Positions 35,182 through 44,581 of a stretch of 64,000 nt of DNA are shown here, in pieces (positions within the stretch are counted from its first letter, which is position 1; the number at the start of each line of letters is the position of its first letter). Source of the DNA: Clostridia bacterium (GTDB lineage Bacteria; Bacillota; Clostridia; RGIG6154); contig JAFQRW010000011.1 in the NCBI GenBank assembly GCA_017409875.1, positions 124,001 through 188,000 on the forward strand, in the 5' to 3' direction. The translations under genes and the position numbers were made by a program. A model generated the notes under the pieces. The model was not told the DNA's origin, made no database searches, and saw only the letters and a program-made list of their open reading frames with translations.

Positions 35182-38079
35182 TTAAAATTCATCTACAATT
35201 TCACAGTCCCAGACATCCACACCACTATCTTGAAATACTTCATGAAGTCTGTTTTTTAAGTCATCCTTGCTAACACCTTTTTTAAGTATAACCTGTAAGA
35301 ATCCTCCGCCACCCGCACCACAAATCATCTTTCCATCAATCAATTCTTCAATGCTTAAGAAAATCTGATCGATACAAGTATTAGTGCTTCCTGCGTCTAT
35401 ACGCTGACTTTCCTGCCAATGCTCGTTAAGTAGCTTAGCAAAGCCATCAACATTACCCTTTTCTAATTCAAAACGCATCAAAACCGCAATTCTCTGAATG
35501 TTATAGTGAGCATCTACCGATACTAAGTCGTTACAGATGTATTTTGTGATAACTTCTCTTAAAAGATTTCTTGCAAGCCTTCTTTGTCCGGTATAAATTA
35601 TACAAAAACGCTCATTTAATTCCTTCAAGGTTTCTTTTGAAATTACACAAGGTGTGCAAACAATATCCTGTTTAAGTGCCGGCATGCTTGTTAGCATTTT
35701 AATACCAGGAGCAAGTCCGCCAACCTGATCCTGCCACCCTCCGCCTGTGGACATAATCTGTTCCATACAAAGAACCCTCTCGTACAGTTGTTCCCTTGTC
35801 CAACCTAAACCAAAAGCTTCATTAATAGCTTTTACACAAGCTCCTGATAAAATTGAGCTGGTACCAAGCCCACTTCCTTTTGGAATGTTGATAACACGGG
35901 TGTTCATATAAAGTCCGCCACCAAGGTTTGCTAAAATTTCGCTAAGGCAAATTTTTTCTTCCCTTGGCACAACTCCGCAAGCAATCAAAGCAGCTTTGTG
36001 AAGTGCAAATGGGTCTGAAGGGTTGTTGCAAGCCTGAATTTCCTCTATATTATCAAATTCCTTGTATGAGCCGATGTCAGTACTTTCTAAAATTATGTAT
36101 GGCTTATCTATCCTTTTAATTGTAACTTCAACAGGAAATTCACCATTTATAGAAATTGATGCATTCAAAACAGTTCCGCCATTCTCCATGCAGTATGGCG
36201 GAGTGTCACTCCAACCACCGCCCCAGTTCACACGAACAGGCAATCTTACTACAGTTTCATCTTGCGAAAAAGTCATTTCAGCATACCTGATGCCATCTTT
36301 AGATGCTAAAAGCGTTGCATCACAAATGGTTTTTAGAGCAGTTGCCCCCATTTTATCGCTTATTTCACCTTCGGTTAAGAAGCTTAAATAACTGTAAATG
36401 CGAATAAGCTCACTAAATTTACATAAATTGGTAATGTCTAACTTCTCTGCCTTTTTCAGTAAATAATCTATAGTTTTATCATCAATTTTATTGTATTTTT
36501 CTTTGATTTTCAAGGCGGGATATTTATTTCTTATGCCATCTAAAATATCTTCTGCCACCACCTGTTCATACAGGTTTTCCTGCCATGGAAGTATTGCGGT
36601 TACATCTGCCTGATTAAAGCTTTCCATAAGTGAAATCATATCTAAGCCTACTGTGTCGCCATTTACTGTGCGACTTACTGCCTCTTCAATCGAATCACAA
36701 ACAGGAAAAAGTTTTGCTGTCCATAACGGCTCGGCTATTTCATTGCCAAACCACTTATTCTCCTTAGGATTATCTCCCACTCCATACATACGAACAACAA
36801 ATCTGCCGTCACTTAACTTTAATCCGTGCAAAACTGTACCGTCAGCTATCGTTTCACCGCTTAGGGTAACTCCTGAAATAACACAATTTTTGCCAACAGT
36901 ACTTCCACGATGGATTCGGCTGTCTTCAATATAGCTCCCCTTGCCAATTACACTTCTTCTGCTTACATAGCTGTTGGAAATGGCATATTCTTTGGTATCA
37001 ATATTACTAGCAACAACTGACTTCCAACCAAGGAAACGATACTGATCCATTTCCTCTGTCATTAGAGCTAAAAGCTCTTTTGTAGTGCCAAAATGGATGA
37101 AGCTTGCAGGTGATAACTGAATAATTTTCATTTTGTATTTATGTAAAACATCCCAAAGCTTTGTACGACAAGCTGCAAGCTCAGGAGTATAATCACCCTC
37201 CGGTTTTTCGTTGTAATACTGCTCTAAGGTTGAATTTGATGCTAACGGGTATAAAAAGTCCGCATAAAACGACACCTTTGCAGTTTCATTTGCAAAAGAA
37301 TTATAGTCTTCTTCGGTTTGAACCAATTTATAAAGGTCCTCTAAAACCTCTGCATTTAAAATAACTGCACCAGTGTCTATGTCAACATTACCCCTATGAT
37401 CAACAGCTCCAACTTTTGTTAAGGTTTCGACGGTTTGCTTGTGCAAAAATCCGCCAACCATGCCGTTTTCATCCTTAAGGTAAACTCCGTGGTTTTTACC
37501 GGTTTCAACATTTTTCTTAATTGATAGTGCAGCAGCACCTACTCCGTAAAAGTCAATCTGTAATGCATTAAACAGTAGCAGCACATCGCCTGAGCAAACA
37601 AGCATACCTTCACTGATTCTCGTCGCTACCATTGACATGCCAATCATAAACTCATCAAATAAAGTGGAACGACTTCCGTCAGGCAACAAGCGTGGCACAG
37701 GTGAGAAAAGCTTTCCGCAAGCGGAATACTGTGGTACACGCTTGCTATCGCCACCTGAATGTATGCATAAAACACGCTTTCCTCTAAAGGTTTCTTCCTG
37801 TTCTTTTATGTAACGAATAACAGAAAAAGTTGCACCGCCTGAGCCTATACGCTTCCCGCCAAGGTCAGGAATTACCGCAAACTTTGTGCCTTTAGGAACC
37901 AGATTTTTCGCCTGTCTGTGCTTAATTTGCATTTCATAGGCTAAAGCCTGCGTCTCGTTGGATGCAGTCAAAATGACATAGTCCCATACCGTAAGATTGT
38001 CCTTTTTCAGTGTAGATATATAATACAAAAGAGCGTCATTGTAGGATTGTTGTTCAAACATAGTAGTATATGTGTTCAT
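35182..38079 (-). CDS. Bifunctional fucokinase / GDP-fucose pyrophosphorylase-like enzyme
   Basis: A 965-aa fusion. The N-terminal half is a fucose-1-phosphate guanylyltransferase-like domain (GSGGATFSVIRYI near 80; HSGGDSKRVPQYSACGK near 110) followed by a left-handed beta-helix-like stretch. The C-terminal half is a GHMP kinase (RVNWGGGWSDTPPY near 617, GSGLGTSSILSG near 732, CGAGGGGFLQVIL near 921). By analogy with Bacteroides Fkp it would convert L-fucose to GDP-L-fucose in two steps. A heptose pathway is possible, because HddA-type kinases share the GHMP signature. It feeds a glycosyltransferase in this locus. Confidence 0.87.
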   Translation of the reverse strand: MNTYTTMFEQQSYNDALLYYISTLKKDNLTVWDYVILTASNETQALAYEMQIKHRQAKNLVPKGTKFAVIPDLGGKRIGSGGATFSVIRYIKEQEETFRGKRVLCIHSGGDSKRVPQYSACGKLFSPVPRLLPDGSRSTLFDEFMIGMSMVATRISEGMLVCSGDVLLLFNALQIDFYGVGAAALSIKKNVETGKNHGVYLKDENGMVGGFLHKQTVETLTKVGAVDHRGNVDIDTGAVILNAEVLEDLYKLVQTEEDYNSFANETAKVSFYADFLYPLASNSTLEQYYNEKPEGDYTPELAACRTKLWDVLHKYKMKIIQLSPASFIHFGTTKELLALMTEEMDQYRFLGWKSVVASNIDTKEYAISNSYVSRRSVIGKGSYIEDSRIHRGSTVGKNCVISGVTLSGETIADGTVLHGLKLSDGRFVVRMYGVGDNPKENKWFGNEIAEPLWTAKLFPVCDSIEEAVSRTVNGDTVGLDMISLMESFNQADVTAILPWQENLYEQVVAEDILDGIRNKYPALKIKEKYNKIDDKTIDYLLKKAEKLDITNLCKFSELIRIYSYLSFLTEGEISDKMGATALKTICDATLLASKDGIRYAEMTFSQDETVVRLPVRVNWGGGWSDTPPYCMENGGTVLNASISINGEFPVEVTIKRIDKPYIILESTDIGSYKEFDNIEEIQACNNPSDPFALHKAALIACGVVPREEKICLSEILANLGGGLYMNTRVINIPKGSGLGTSSILSGACVKAINEAFGLGWTREQLYERVLCMEQIMSTGGGWQDQVGGLAPGIKMLTSMPALKQDIVCTPCVISKETLKELNERFCIIYTGQRRLARNLLREVITKYICNDLVSVDAHYNIQRIAVLMRFELEKGNVDGFAKLLNEHWQESQRIDAGSTNTCIDQIFLSIEELIDGKMICGAGGGGFLQVILKKGVSKDDLKNRLHEVFQDSGVDVWDCEIVDEF

Positions 38080-38149
38080 AGAATATTCTCCTTTAATATT
38101 TAATACGCTTTGTTAGAAAATTTCTTCTATATCTTAGGTTTTTATATTA

Positions 38150-39145
38150 TCAGACTGTCAATCCGTAAATTGCAGGCACCAAGGCAATAATAATCAAATA
38201 CATAATCAAATCCAACGGGAAAGAGTATTTAAAATAGTCATTGAATTTGTACCCAACACTCATACTCATACCCATAGTTGAACTTGCAAGTGGACAACTG
38301 CAAGCAATACCTGATGCTATGGTAATGCCAAGTGCAAATGCGTATGTATTGAGTCCCATTCTGGGTGCAATAGAAATAAGTATTGGTAGAACAATTAAAA
38401 TTGCAGTTGAATTTGACATAAATTCACTTGTGATCTGAACAAAGGCAACCAAAATGCAGAACAACACAAACGGACTTAAGCTATTACCCACAAGCATCTG
38501 GAATCCGTTTGCAATAATTTCTGTTCCACCTGCAGCTTCAAGAGCTTTTGCAAGACCAAGACATCCGGCGAGTCTTCCCACAATGTTCCAGTTTACAGCT
38601 GCAACTGCTTTTTTCTGTGTAATGCAACCTGTGATAATACAGATTAAAGCCGCAGTTGTAGAAGTAATGGCAATCGGAATCCACTCTGTGATATATAGAA
38701 CAACTGTTATTGCAAAAACAGCTGCCATAATAACCATTTTGACCTTGCTGTATACCTCTGTTTTTTCAGGCATATTGTATTCTACATCTTCATCCGCACG
38801 ATTTCCCCAGATTATTTCACCGCGTATGCGTCCGATAAACAGACAGTATAATAATCCAACAACTAATAATATTCCGGCTACTAATGTAAAGTCAAAAGTC
38901 TTGAATACTCTTAGGCCCGTCTCTTCCAAAAGTCCCTGGGCTGTCATCTGCTGGGTAGAGCCAACAAGCGTTGATGCGCCTCCAATAACACAGGCAATAG
39001 CAATAGGCATTATTAGGTTTTTCGCCTTAATCTCAGGGTTTGCCTTAGAAATTCCTATAATAATCGGTATAAAGATTGCAAGAACTGCCGAGTTTGTTAA
39101 AAATGCCGACATAAAGGCAGATACAATATACGTACCTATCATCAT
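38150..39145 (-). CDS. SLC13/DASS-type permease, C-terminal part (split gene)
   Basis: A 331-aa membrane protein with about nine segments, the larger part of a divalent-anion/Na+ symporter family permease. The frame begins MMIGTYIVSAFMSAFLTNSAVL, which in intact homologues directly follows the KISKGSE block encoded at the end of the preceding frame. The two frames overlap by 4 bp (ATGA). Length plus the upstream part (92 aa) equals a normal permease (about 423 aa). It may be a fresh -1 frameshift or a coupled two-polypeptide arrangement. Its substrate and link to polysaccharide are unknown. Confidence 0.78.
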   Translation of the reverse strand: MMIGTYIVSAFMSAFLTNSAVLAIFIPIIIGISKANPEIKAKNLIMPIAIACVIGGASTLVGSTQQMTAQGLLEETGLRVFKTFDFTLVAGILLVVGLLYCLFIGRIRGEIIWGNRADEDVEYNMPEKTEVYSKVKMVIMAAVFAITVVLYITEWIPIAITSTTAALICIITGCITQKKAVAAVNWNIVGRLAGCLGLAKALEAAGGTEIIANGFQMLVGNSLSPFVLFCILVAFVQITSEFMSNSTAILIVLPILISIAPRMGLNTYAFALGITIASGIACSCPLASSTMGMSMSVGYKFNDYFKYSFPLDLIMYLIIIALVPAIYGLTV

Positions 39146-39420
39146 TTTACTTCGGAGCCTTTTGAAATCTTTATAATCCAGTTGCCAATAGCTAGTGCAA
39201 GGCCTGTTGCTGCAATCGCAGCACCTATAATCATAACTCCGATTGTTAAAATAACCGTGCTTGACGCAAACTGCCCGAAAGCAGTTTTAAAGTCGCACAC
39301 CCCGAAAATAACCATAACTGCACAACCTAAAATTACAGTTGTTGCCATAGGTAGCTTGTCCCAAATAAATAGAACAAGAAAAACCACAAAAATAATTAGT
39401 GAAATTACGTCAATTCCCAT
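39142..39420 (-). CDS. SLC13/DASS-type permease, N-terminal part (split gene)
   Basis: A 92-aa frame with three membrane segments: MGIDVISLIIFVVFLVLFI, MATTVILGCAVMVIFG and STVILTIGVMIIGAAIAATGLAL, followed by GNWIIKISKGSE. It stops in TGA overlapping the next ATG. One extra A in the run of four As before the stop would fuse it in frame to the following protein. Treat the two as one broken gene unless coupling is shown. Confidence 0.72.
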   Translation of the reverse strand: MGIDVISLIIFVVFLVLFIWDKLPMATTVILGCAVMVIFGVCDFKTAFGQFASSTVILTIGVMIIGAAIAATGLALAIGNWIIKISKGSEVK

Positions 39421-39491
39421 TTAATTAATCTTCTTATTTAATTTATGATATTTAAACTTTAAAAAATTACTTTAAGTAAACGCTGCTATCA

Positions 39492-40979
39492 TTAGTTTAA
39501 AACTTTAGATTGTTTCCTCTTTCTATTTAACAATCCCTTAAATAAATCGAAAAGATCCGCTCTGTAAGGTCTAATGAACAGGAGTGCAGCTATACCTATT
39601 ATTGCAATTTTAATAATAAATTCAAGCAAATTAAGATTTGTTTCACTAATAAAGGAAACACACATGCCAGCAACACCTAACAAACCTGCAAAAAATATAT
39701 ACATTGACATCCTGCCTAAACCAAAATCTATATTTTCTGCTTTGTTGCTCATTATAACAGTAATGGTTGAAAGTGTAATCTTGGAAATTATTTGTGCAAC
39801 AACTATACCAAAATATCCAATGAGTCGCGACAAAATGATTGCTACACCGACATTAACAATAACTCCTGTTAACGAACAAACAAATGTAAATTTACTCCAA
39901 TTAAGGTTGTACATCAAAGATTGGACATGCGTATAATAAACAAAAGATATTAGCTGCGACAACACAAGAAATGGGACCATTTTCCACGCCTCAAAATATG
40001 TTTCTTCACACATGATGAAGATAATTTCTTCAGAAAAAACTGCAATCCCTACAGCACAAAATGAGTACAGTGCCATAATCATACAAGACATTTTTTTAAT
40101 CTCTGCACGTCCTTCTTTTCCATATCCCATCTGCTCAACAAACCATGGACGGAATGCAAGATTAATAGATGTTTGTACGAGATTAATAATTGTAGAAAAC
40201 TGAGTAGCCAAACTATATAATCCAGATAATGCATATGTAAGGTTATAGCTAATAACTAGTTTTATGCCATAATTATTTGCACTATTGGAAAGATTGTGTG
40301 GCAAAATTGGCAAAGAATATTTGACAGCCTTTTTTATCAACGCCCAATCTAGACATATTGTCATAACTTTCTTGCGAAGCATTGAAAATATCCCATATAC
40401 AGCAAACAAAAAATTGGTGGTAAACAAAGCAATAATCATACCTTTTGCACTCATCTTTAAAAAGTAAACAAACAGAACAACAGCCAGAGCATGAATTAAA
40501 AGATATATAATGCTGTTAATAGAATAACCTTTACCATTCTGCTGGGCTTGCAGGGTGCTTTGATAAATTAAATAAATTCCTTCGGTACCAAGAGCCAAAA
40601 TTCCCCAAAAAGCATATGGATAAAATGGAATATTTTTAAAAAATATATTTGTAAAAAAATCTTTTCCAAGTATAAAAATTAAGCAAAATACAAGTGCACA
40701 AATACAAGTAAATAAAACTATAGATCCTACAAAACGTTTCTTATTTTCTTTGTCATACTCATTATAAAAACGAATTAAAGCAGCACGTAAGGACAATGTA
40801 ACAACAATACTAAAAGTACTGACAAATGCAATTATTGTAGTAGCAATACCATATTCTGTTGTGCTCATACAATTAGTATATATTGGCACTAAGAAAAAGC
40901 CAACAGCTTTTGAGGCAATCGTACCTATTGAATAAAGCAAAGAATTGTTAAATATTTTTTGCGCGCTTTTATTAGCCAT
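39492..40979 (-). CDS. Polysaccharide flippase (Wzx-like, MATE/MVF superfamily)
   Basis: A 495-aa membrane protein with about 12-14 segments. The start MANKSAQKIFNNSLLYSIG and the run of repeats are those of O-antigen/teichoic-type flippases that move undecaprenyl-linked repeat units across the membrane. ATG 40979 is chosen because GGAGGA lies 7 bp upstream. It overlaps the LicD gene end by 8 bp. Confidence 0.87.
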   Translation of the reverse strand: MANKSAQKIFNNSLLYSIGTIASKAVGFFLVPIYTNCMSTTEYGIATTIIAFVSTFSIVVTLSLRAALIRFYNEYDKENKKRFVGSIVLFTCICALVFCLIFILGKDFFTNIFFKNIPFYPYAFWGILALGTEGIYLIYQSTLQAQQNGKGYSINSIIYLLIHALAVVLFVYFLKMSAKGMIIALFTTNFLFAVYGIFSMLRKKVMTICLDWALIKKAVKYSLPILPHNLSNSANNYGIKLVISYNLTYALSGLYSLATQFSTIINLVQTSINLAFRPWFVEQMGYGKEGRAEIKKMSCMIMALYSFCAVGIAVFSEEIIFIMCEETYFEAWKMVPFLVLSQLISFVYYTHVQSLMYNLNWSKFTFVCSLTGVIVNVGVAIILSRLIGYFGIVVAQIISKITLSTITVIMSNKAENIDFGLGRMSMYIFFAGLLGVAGMCVSFISETNLNLLEFIIKIAIIGIAALLFIRPYRADLFDLFKGLLNRKRKQSKVLN

Positions 40980-41817
40980 CAATTCTTCCTCCATATATTA
41001 TTCTCTCAATGCTATCCAATTCGCCATATCTCTTATCTTCCGGTGGTAATTTCATATAATCACCATACAGGCTTTTTAAATATTCCTGTGTTTTTGCCGG
41101 AACATATCTCATTTCGCCTTCAAATAGCATTTGTTTCGGCTCACCATAGATATCTTCGTTCATACATTGCTTACTATAGGCATAATGACTTGCCATACTA
41201 ACCAGCAAATTTGAACCATTACCATTATATTCCTGCATTATTTTATCCATTTTGCTATTTAAGAATTTAAAAGAAAATGGAGATAAAATAAACTGAACAA
41301 CTTTTTTCGCAAAGAGTTTTATTGGCGAAATGTTATCTTCATAAACATTTGCAAGCTTATATCTATTGATACAATAAATTCTTTTGATTTTTTTTGCCTG
41401 TTTAGCTTGTTTATCTAAGTCTACTGGTGCCTCGTCAAGAGGAAAAATATCTAAATAAATTCCATCATATTTTGTTTTATATTTCCCCTTACCTCTTGTT
41501 TTGTATATAATATGGGTATCTTTTTTTCTAAGAATAGCATGTGGACCCCAGTGATTAGGCTCAGTACTATAGTGTTCATAAAAATAAGGACTTTCTTCCT
41601 TGTCTTCCCAGTACTTACGAAACAGTTCATAATCCTTGCGTCTCATTGCAATATCAATATCTGCATCCCACGGAATAAATCCACCATGCCTAACTGCACC
41701 AAGCAAAGTTCCTGCTATCAAATAATAGACAATTCCAAGGTCTTTACAAATTTTATCAGTTTCATATAACAACTCAAGTTGTGCCAACTGATATTTTCTT
41801 ATATCTTTTTTATCCAT
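40972..41817 (-). CDS. LicD family phosphotransferase
   Basis: A 281-aa protein with the LicD signature YYLIAGTLLGAVRHGGFIPWDADIDIAM, then a catalytic region rich in Lys/Tyr and a C-terminal YMKLPPEDKRY. LicD enzymes transfer phosphocholine, or in some loci phosphoglycerol-type groups, to cell-surface glycans. ATG 41817 is chosen with AGAAAGG upstream; the frame further upstream encodes a duplicated remnant of the Wzy C-terminus. A second LicD gene is at 45829. Confidence 0.88.
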   Translation of the reverse strand: MDKKDIRKYQLAQLELLYETDKICKDLGIVYYLIAGTLLGAVRHGGFIPWDADIDIAMRRKDYELFRKYWEDKEESPYFYEHYSTEPNHWGPHAILRKKDTHIIYKTRGKGKYKTKYDGIYLDIFPLDEAPVDLDKQAKQAKKIKRIYCINRYKLANVYEDNISPIKLFAKKVVQFILSPFSFKFLNSKMDKIMQEYNGNGSNLLVSMASHYAYSKQCMNEDIYGEPKQMLFEGEMRYVPAKTQEYLKSLYGDYMKLPPEDKRYGELDSIERIIYGGRIDG

Positions 41818-41866
41818 AATATACCTTCTTTCTATATATTTATATTGTAAAGTTACAATCTCTAAA

Positions 41867-41920
41867 AAGTATTTACTTAGCCTACCATAGTAACATAGCA
41901 TTGTAACACATCGCAAGCTA
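41867..41920 (-). repeat. Remnant of a Wzy C-terminus (duplicate of 42361-42415)
   Basis: In the minus strand this encodes CVTMLCYYGRLSKYF, matching CVTMLCFYGRFSTYF at the end of the polymerase at 42351. Nucleotide similarity covers roughly 55 bp and is imperfect. A stop codon cuts it off upstream, so it is a fossil. Confidence 0.65.
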
Positions 41921-41953
41921 ATTTTTAATATTTCTCTTGCTTTAAATCCATTT

Positions 41954-42330
41954 TTATGATTTTGCCCTATCTTTTAGTAGTTTTTCATGTTCTAAAATCT
42001 GTGTTTCCGTAAATCTCTTTTTTATTAATTTTGCCGGGACTCCTCCAACAACAGCGTAAGGCTCGATATCTTTCGTTACAACGCTACCTGCCGCAACAAC
42101 CGCACCCCTACCTATAGTAACACCTTTTAATAATGATTTCCAATTTCCAATTTTGCACCAGTGGAATAAATCACAGCATTTGGCCCTATATAAACATTAT
42201 CTCCAAGTGTTATATTATTTCGTCCTGTCACAATAAAATTACTGCCAATTCTGAAATTTTGCCCTACTGAGTGTAACGCCTTAACTAGATTTTTTCTATT
42301 TAAATATCTAATCACACCGTATATATTCAT
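41954..42330 (-). pseudogene. Hexapeptide acyltransferase, internally deleted and frameshifted
   Basis: The first 67 codons (from 42330) encode a left-handed beta-helix acyltransferase start ([41 protein letters not shown]) and then stop. The next frame carries the family's C-terminus: [37 protein letters not shown]. The middle (catalytic His region) is missing, so a deletion joined the two parts out of frame. It probably once acetylated a sugar of the polymer. Confidence 0.85.
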
Positions 42331-42350
42331 ATTATTTTCTCCTTTAATGA

Positions 42351-43448
42351 TTATAAATAAAAGTATGTACTAAACCTGCCGTAAAAACATAGCATTGTAA
42401 CGCACTCCGCTAACATAAACAACTGCATTCCATTACTTTTGCTGAAAACTGCATTATTTTCTGCAAAATACATAGGTGTCATCGCTATTAAAATCTGAAA
42501 CATTCTAAAAAACATTGTGTTATTTGGAACATACGCAATGGTAAATAACAAAACTAACATATACATAATATTAAAAGCAATATACTTTTTATTTTCATAC
42601 TTGGAAATTTTTATAACAATGAATGAAATAACAATAAATGCAAGTAACTGATATGAAAACAAGCGAGTTCTATTAAACATATCTACAAAATTTTCTTCAG
42701 AGTATCTTAAAAATTTATCAACAATAAATCTATAAAGAGGAATACTTCTGAAAAATCTGTCTGTAATTGAAATAACTTTTTCAGAAAAAGCCATTAAAAA
42801 AGGAATAAAAACAGATAGTATTCTTACAGACTTAATGTGGTAAAAAATAATAAGTAACCACATTAATAGAATTATAAATCCTGATGCATGAATATAAGTG
42901 GGCACTATAATCATAAAAAGCGAAAAGGCACGTCCCAAAAAACCGGTTCCTTTTCTAAACCATATATATATCCCTGCTATTCCAATACAATATGCAATAA
43001 AATATCTCATGATTGAAAAAACTATTCCAAAGTTTAAGCAACACAAAAAAAACGAATATATCATAGCAAACTGGTGCTTTGTTAATTCAAAATTATCTGT
43101 AAAATCAAAAAATATTGCTAGCAAAACACCATAGGTACTTAGTAAGGCAACAGGAAAAAATAATGATATAGGAAGATAACTAAAAATTTTCATAATTACA
43201 AAAAAAGCTTGTGAATTTTCATATATATACGATAACCGTTCGTATGCTGCATCAGAACCAAACCGTTTCATAAAAAGTATAGATTCATGAAATCTATACA
43301 TATCTGCTTTTGGTGACGGTTCGTATATAAATGCAAATACTATTAAGGCGGTATATGTGAGTACCTTTATTTGTTTTTTAGAAAATTTACCTGTAAATGC
43401 AAGTAAGCTCAGACCGCCAAAAATAGTAATCAATATAATCCATGTCAT
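42351..43448 (-). CDS. Wzy/EpsG-like polysaccharide polymerase
   Basis: A 365-aa membrane protein with about ten segments, resembling EpsG-type O-antigen polymerases: EPSPKADMYRFHES near residue 50, MRYFIAYCIGIAGIYIWFR, ASGFIILLMWLLIIF, and a long periplasmic-type loop with FMNRTRLFSY-like content. It would join repeat units outside the membrane. Its last 15 codons are duplicated as a remnant at 41867. Confidence 0.78.
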   Translation of the reverse strand: MTWIILITIFGGLSLLAFTGKFSKKQIKVLTYTALIVFAFIYEPSPKADMYRFHESILFMKRFGSDAAYERLSYIYENSQAFFVIMKIFSYLPISLFFPVALLSTYGVLLAIFFDFTDNFELTKHQFAMIYSFFLCCLNFGIVFSIMRYFIAYCIGIAGIYIWFRKGTGFLGRAFSLFMIIVPTYIHASGFIILLMWLLIIFYHIKSVRILSVFIPFLMAFSEKVISITDRFFRSIPLYRFIVDKFLRYSEENFVDMFNRTRLFSYQLLAFIVISFIVIKISKYENKKYIAFNIMYMLVLLFTIAYVPNNTMFFRMFQILIAMTPMYFAENNAVFSKSNGMQLFMLAECVTMLCFYGRFSTYFYL

Positions 43449-43464
43449 TAAAACACTACCTCTT

Positions 43465-44529
43465 TCAATTATTGTCTAGTATTTTGTTATAAATGTCACA
43501 TAAACCCTTTTCAAACTGTTCGATGGAAAAACGTTGATTAATATTTTCCTTTGCATTTGCTCTATATTTGTCAATTCCTGTTTTTAAAATACAGTTTAAT
43601 TTATCAAAAAAGCCATCCACATCTTCAATATCAAACAACTCACCATTATACCCATTCTCAATAATTTCACCATTTCCTCCGACAGGGGTAACAATGCAAG
43701 GCAGACTGTAGTATCCTGCTTCCAGAATAGCGATTGACAAATTTTCCTTATATGTTGCAGAAATATAAACATCTGATGCTGACAAATATCTTCCAACATC
43801 TGAAACCGAACCCATAAAAACAACCTTGCCTTTAGAAATCTGTTCTGCAAGACGCTCTTTCATAGTTTTTAGATATGGTCCATCACCTAATATTAAATAT
43901 TTGTGGTTGTTATTTTTGTCATTTTCTATAATATTAGCAACAACTGCTGCTCCTTTTCCTTCAGTTACTCTTCCTACCGAAACAAGTACAATGTCATCCT
44001 TTTTAAACCCTAAATTCTCTCTCTCAGTTTCTCTCACATACTCAGGCATATCGGATACGCAGTTATGAAGATAATGCATCAAATGCTTAGTATTTTTTGA
44101 TATGTATTTTGATTTTTCTGCAGCTTCACAAACACAAAATACGCCGTCTGCATTCTTTAAGGTCCATCTTTCAAGAATATTTTTGAATAGAAATTTTTTA
44201 AATACACCTATGTTAAAAGAATCATGCTGCATACCATGGACGGTAATTAAGATTTTTGCCTTTCCAAAGATCTTGGCGCACAAAGTTCCAACGAATCCTT
44301 CACTTTGCAATCCATGAATATGAATGATATCCGGAGAATTCTTTTTGAATTCACTAACAATGCGCTTTAAATCTTTAAAACTCATACGGTATATCAATTT
44401 GTTTTGATATACACATGAAAAATTATATTTATCGCTCAAATATTGAGAATTATTTATTAAATTGATATACGTCGTCGGTCCACCAACAGCAGTTGAATTT
44501 GTGTAAAAATGCGTTATATTCCTTTTCAA
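43465..44529 (-). CDS. Glycosyltransferase family 4 (GT-B) protein
   Basis: A 354-aa GT-B glycosyltransferase. The N-terminal half contains NSTAVGGPTTYINL and HIHGLQSEGFVG. The C-terminal half has LVSVGRVTEGKGAAVVA, LILGDGPYLKTM and the donor-binding AILEAGYYSLPCIVTPVGGNGEII. A UUG start at 44529 is preferred with CAAGGG 8 bp upstream; the GTG three codons earlier overlaps that ribosome site. It adds a sugar to the lipid-linked repeat. Confidence 0.88.
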   Translation of the reverse strand: MKRNITHFYTNSTAVGGPTTYINLINNSQYLSDKYNFSCVYQNKLIYRMSFKDLKRIVSEFKKNSPDIIHIHGLQSEGFVGTLCAKIFGKAKILITVHGMQHDSFNIGVFKKFLFKNILERWTLKNADGVFCVCEAAEKSKYISKNTKHLMHYLHNCVSDMPEYVRETERENLGFKKDDIVLVSVGRVTEGKGAAVVANIIENDKNNNHKYLILGDGPYLKTMKERLAEQISKGKVVFMGSVSDVGRYLSASDVYISATYKENLSIAILEAGYYSLPCIVTPVGGNGEIIENGYNGELFDIEDVDGFFDKLNCILKTGIDKYRANAKENINQRFSIEQFEKGLCDIYNKILDNN

Positions 44530-44581
44530 TGTTATCACCCTTGATTTATCATTTAATATATTTTATTTATTAAATCAACGT

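Noticed and set aside
39574-39936. Plus-strand open frames within the flippase and glycan genes
   Set aside because: Antisense to membrane-protein codons, no ribosome site, no recognised similarity.
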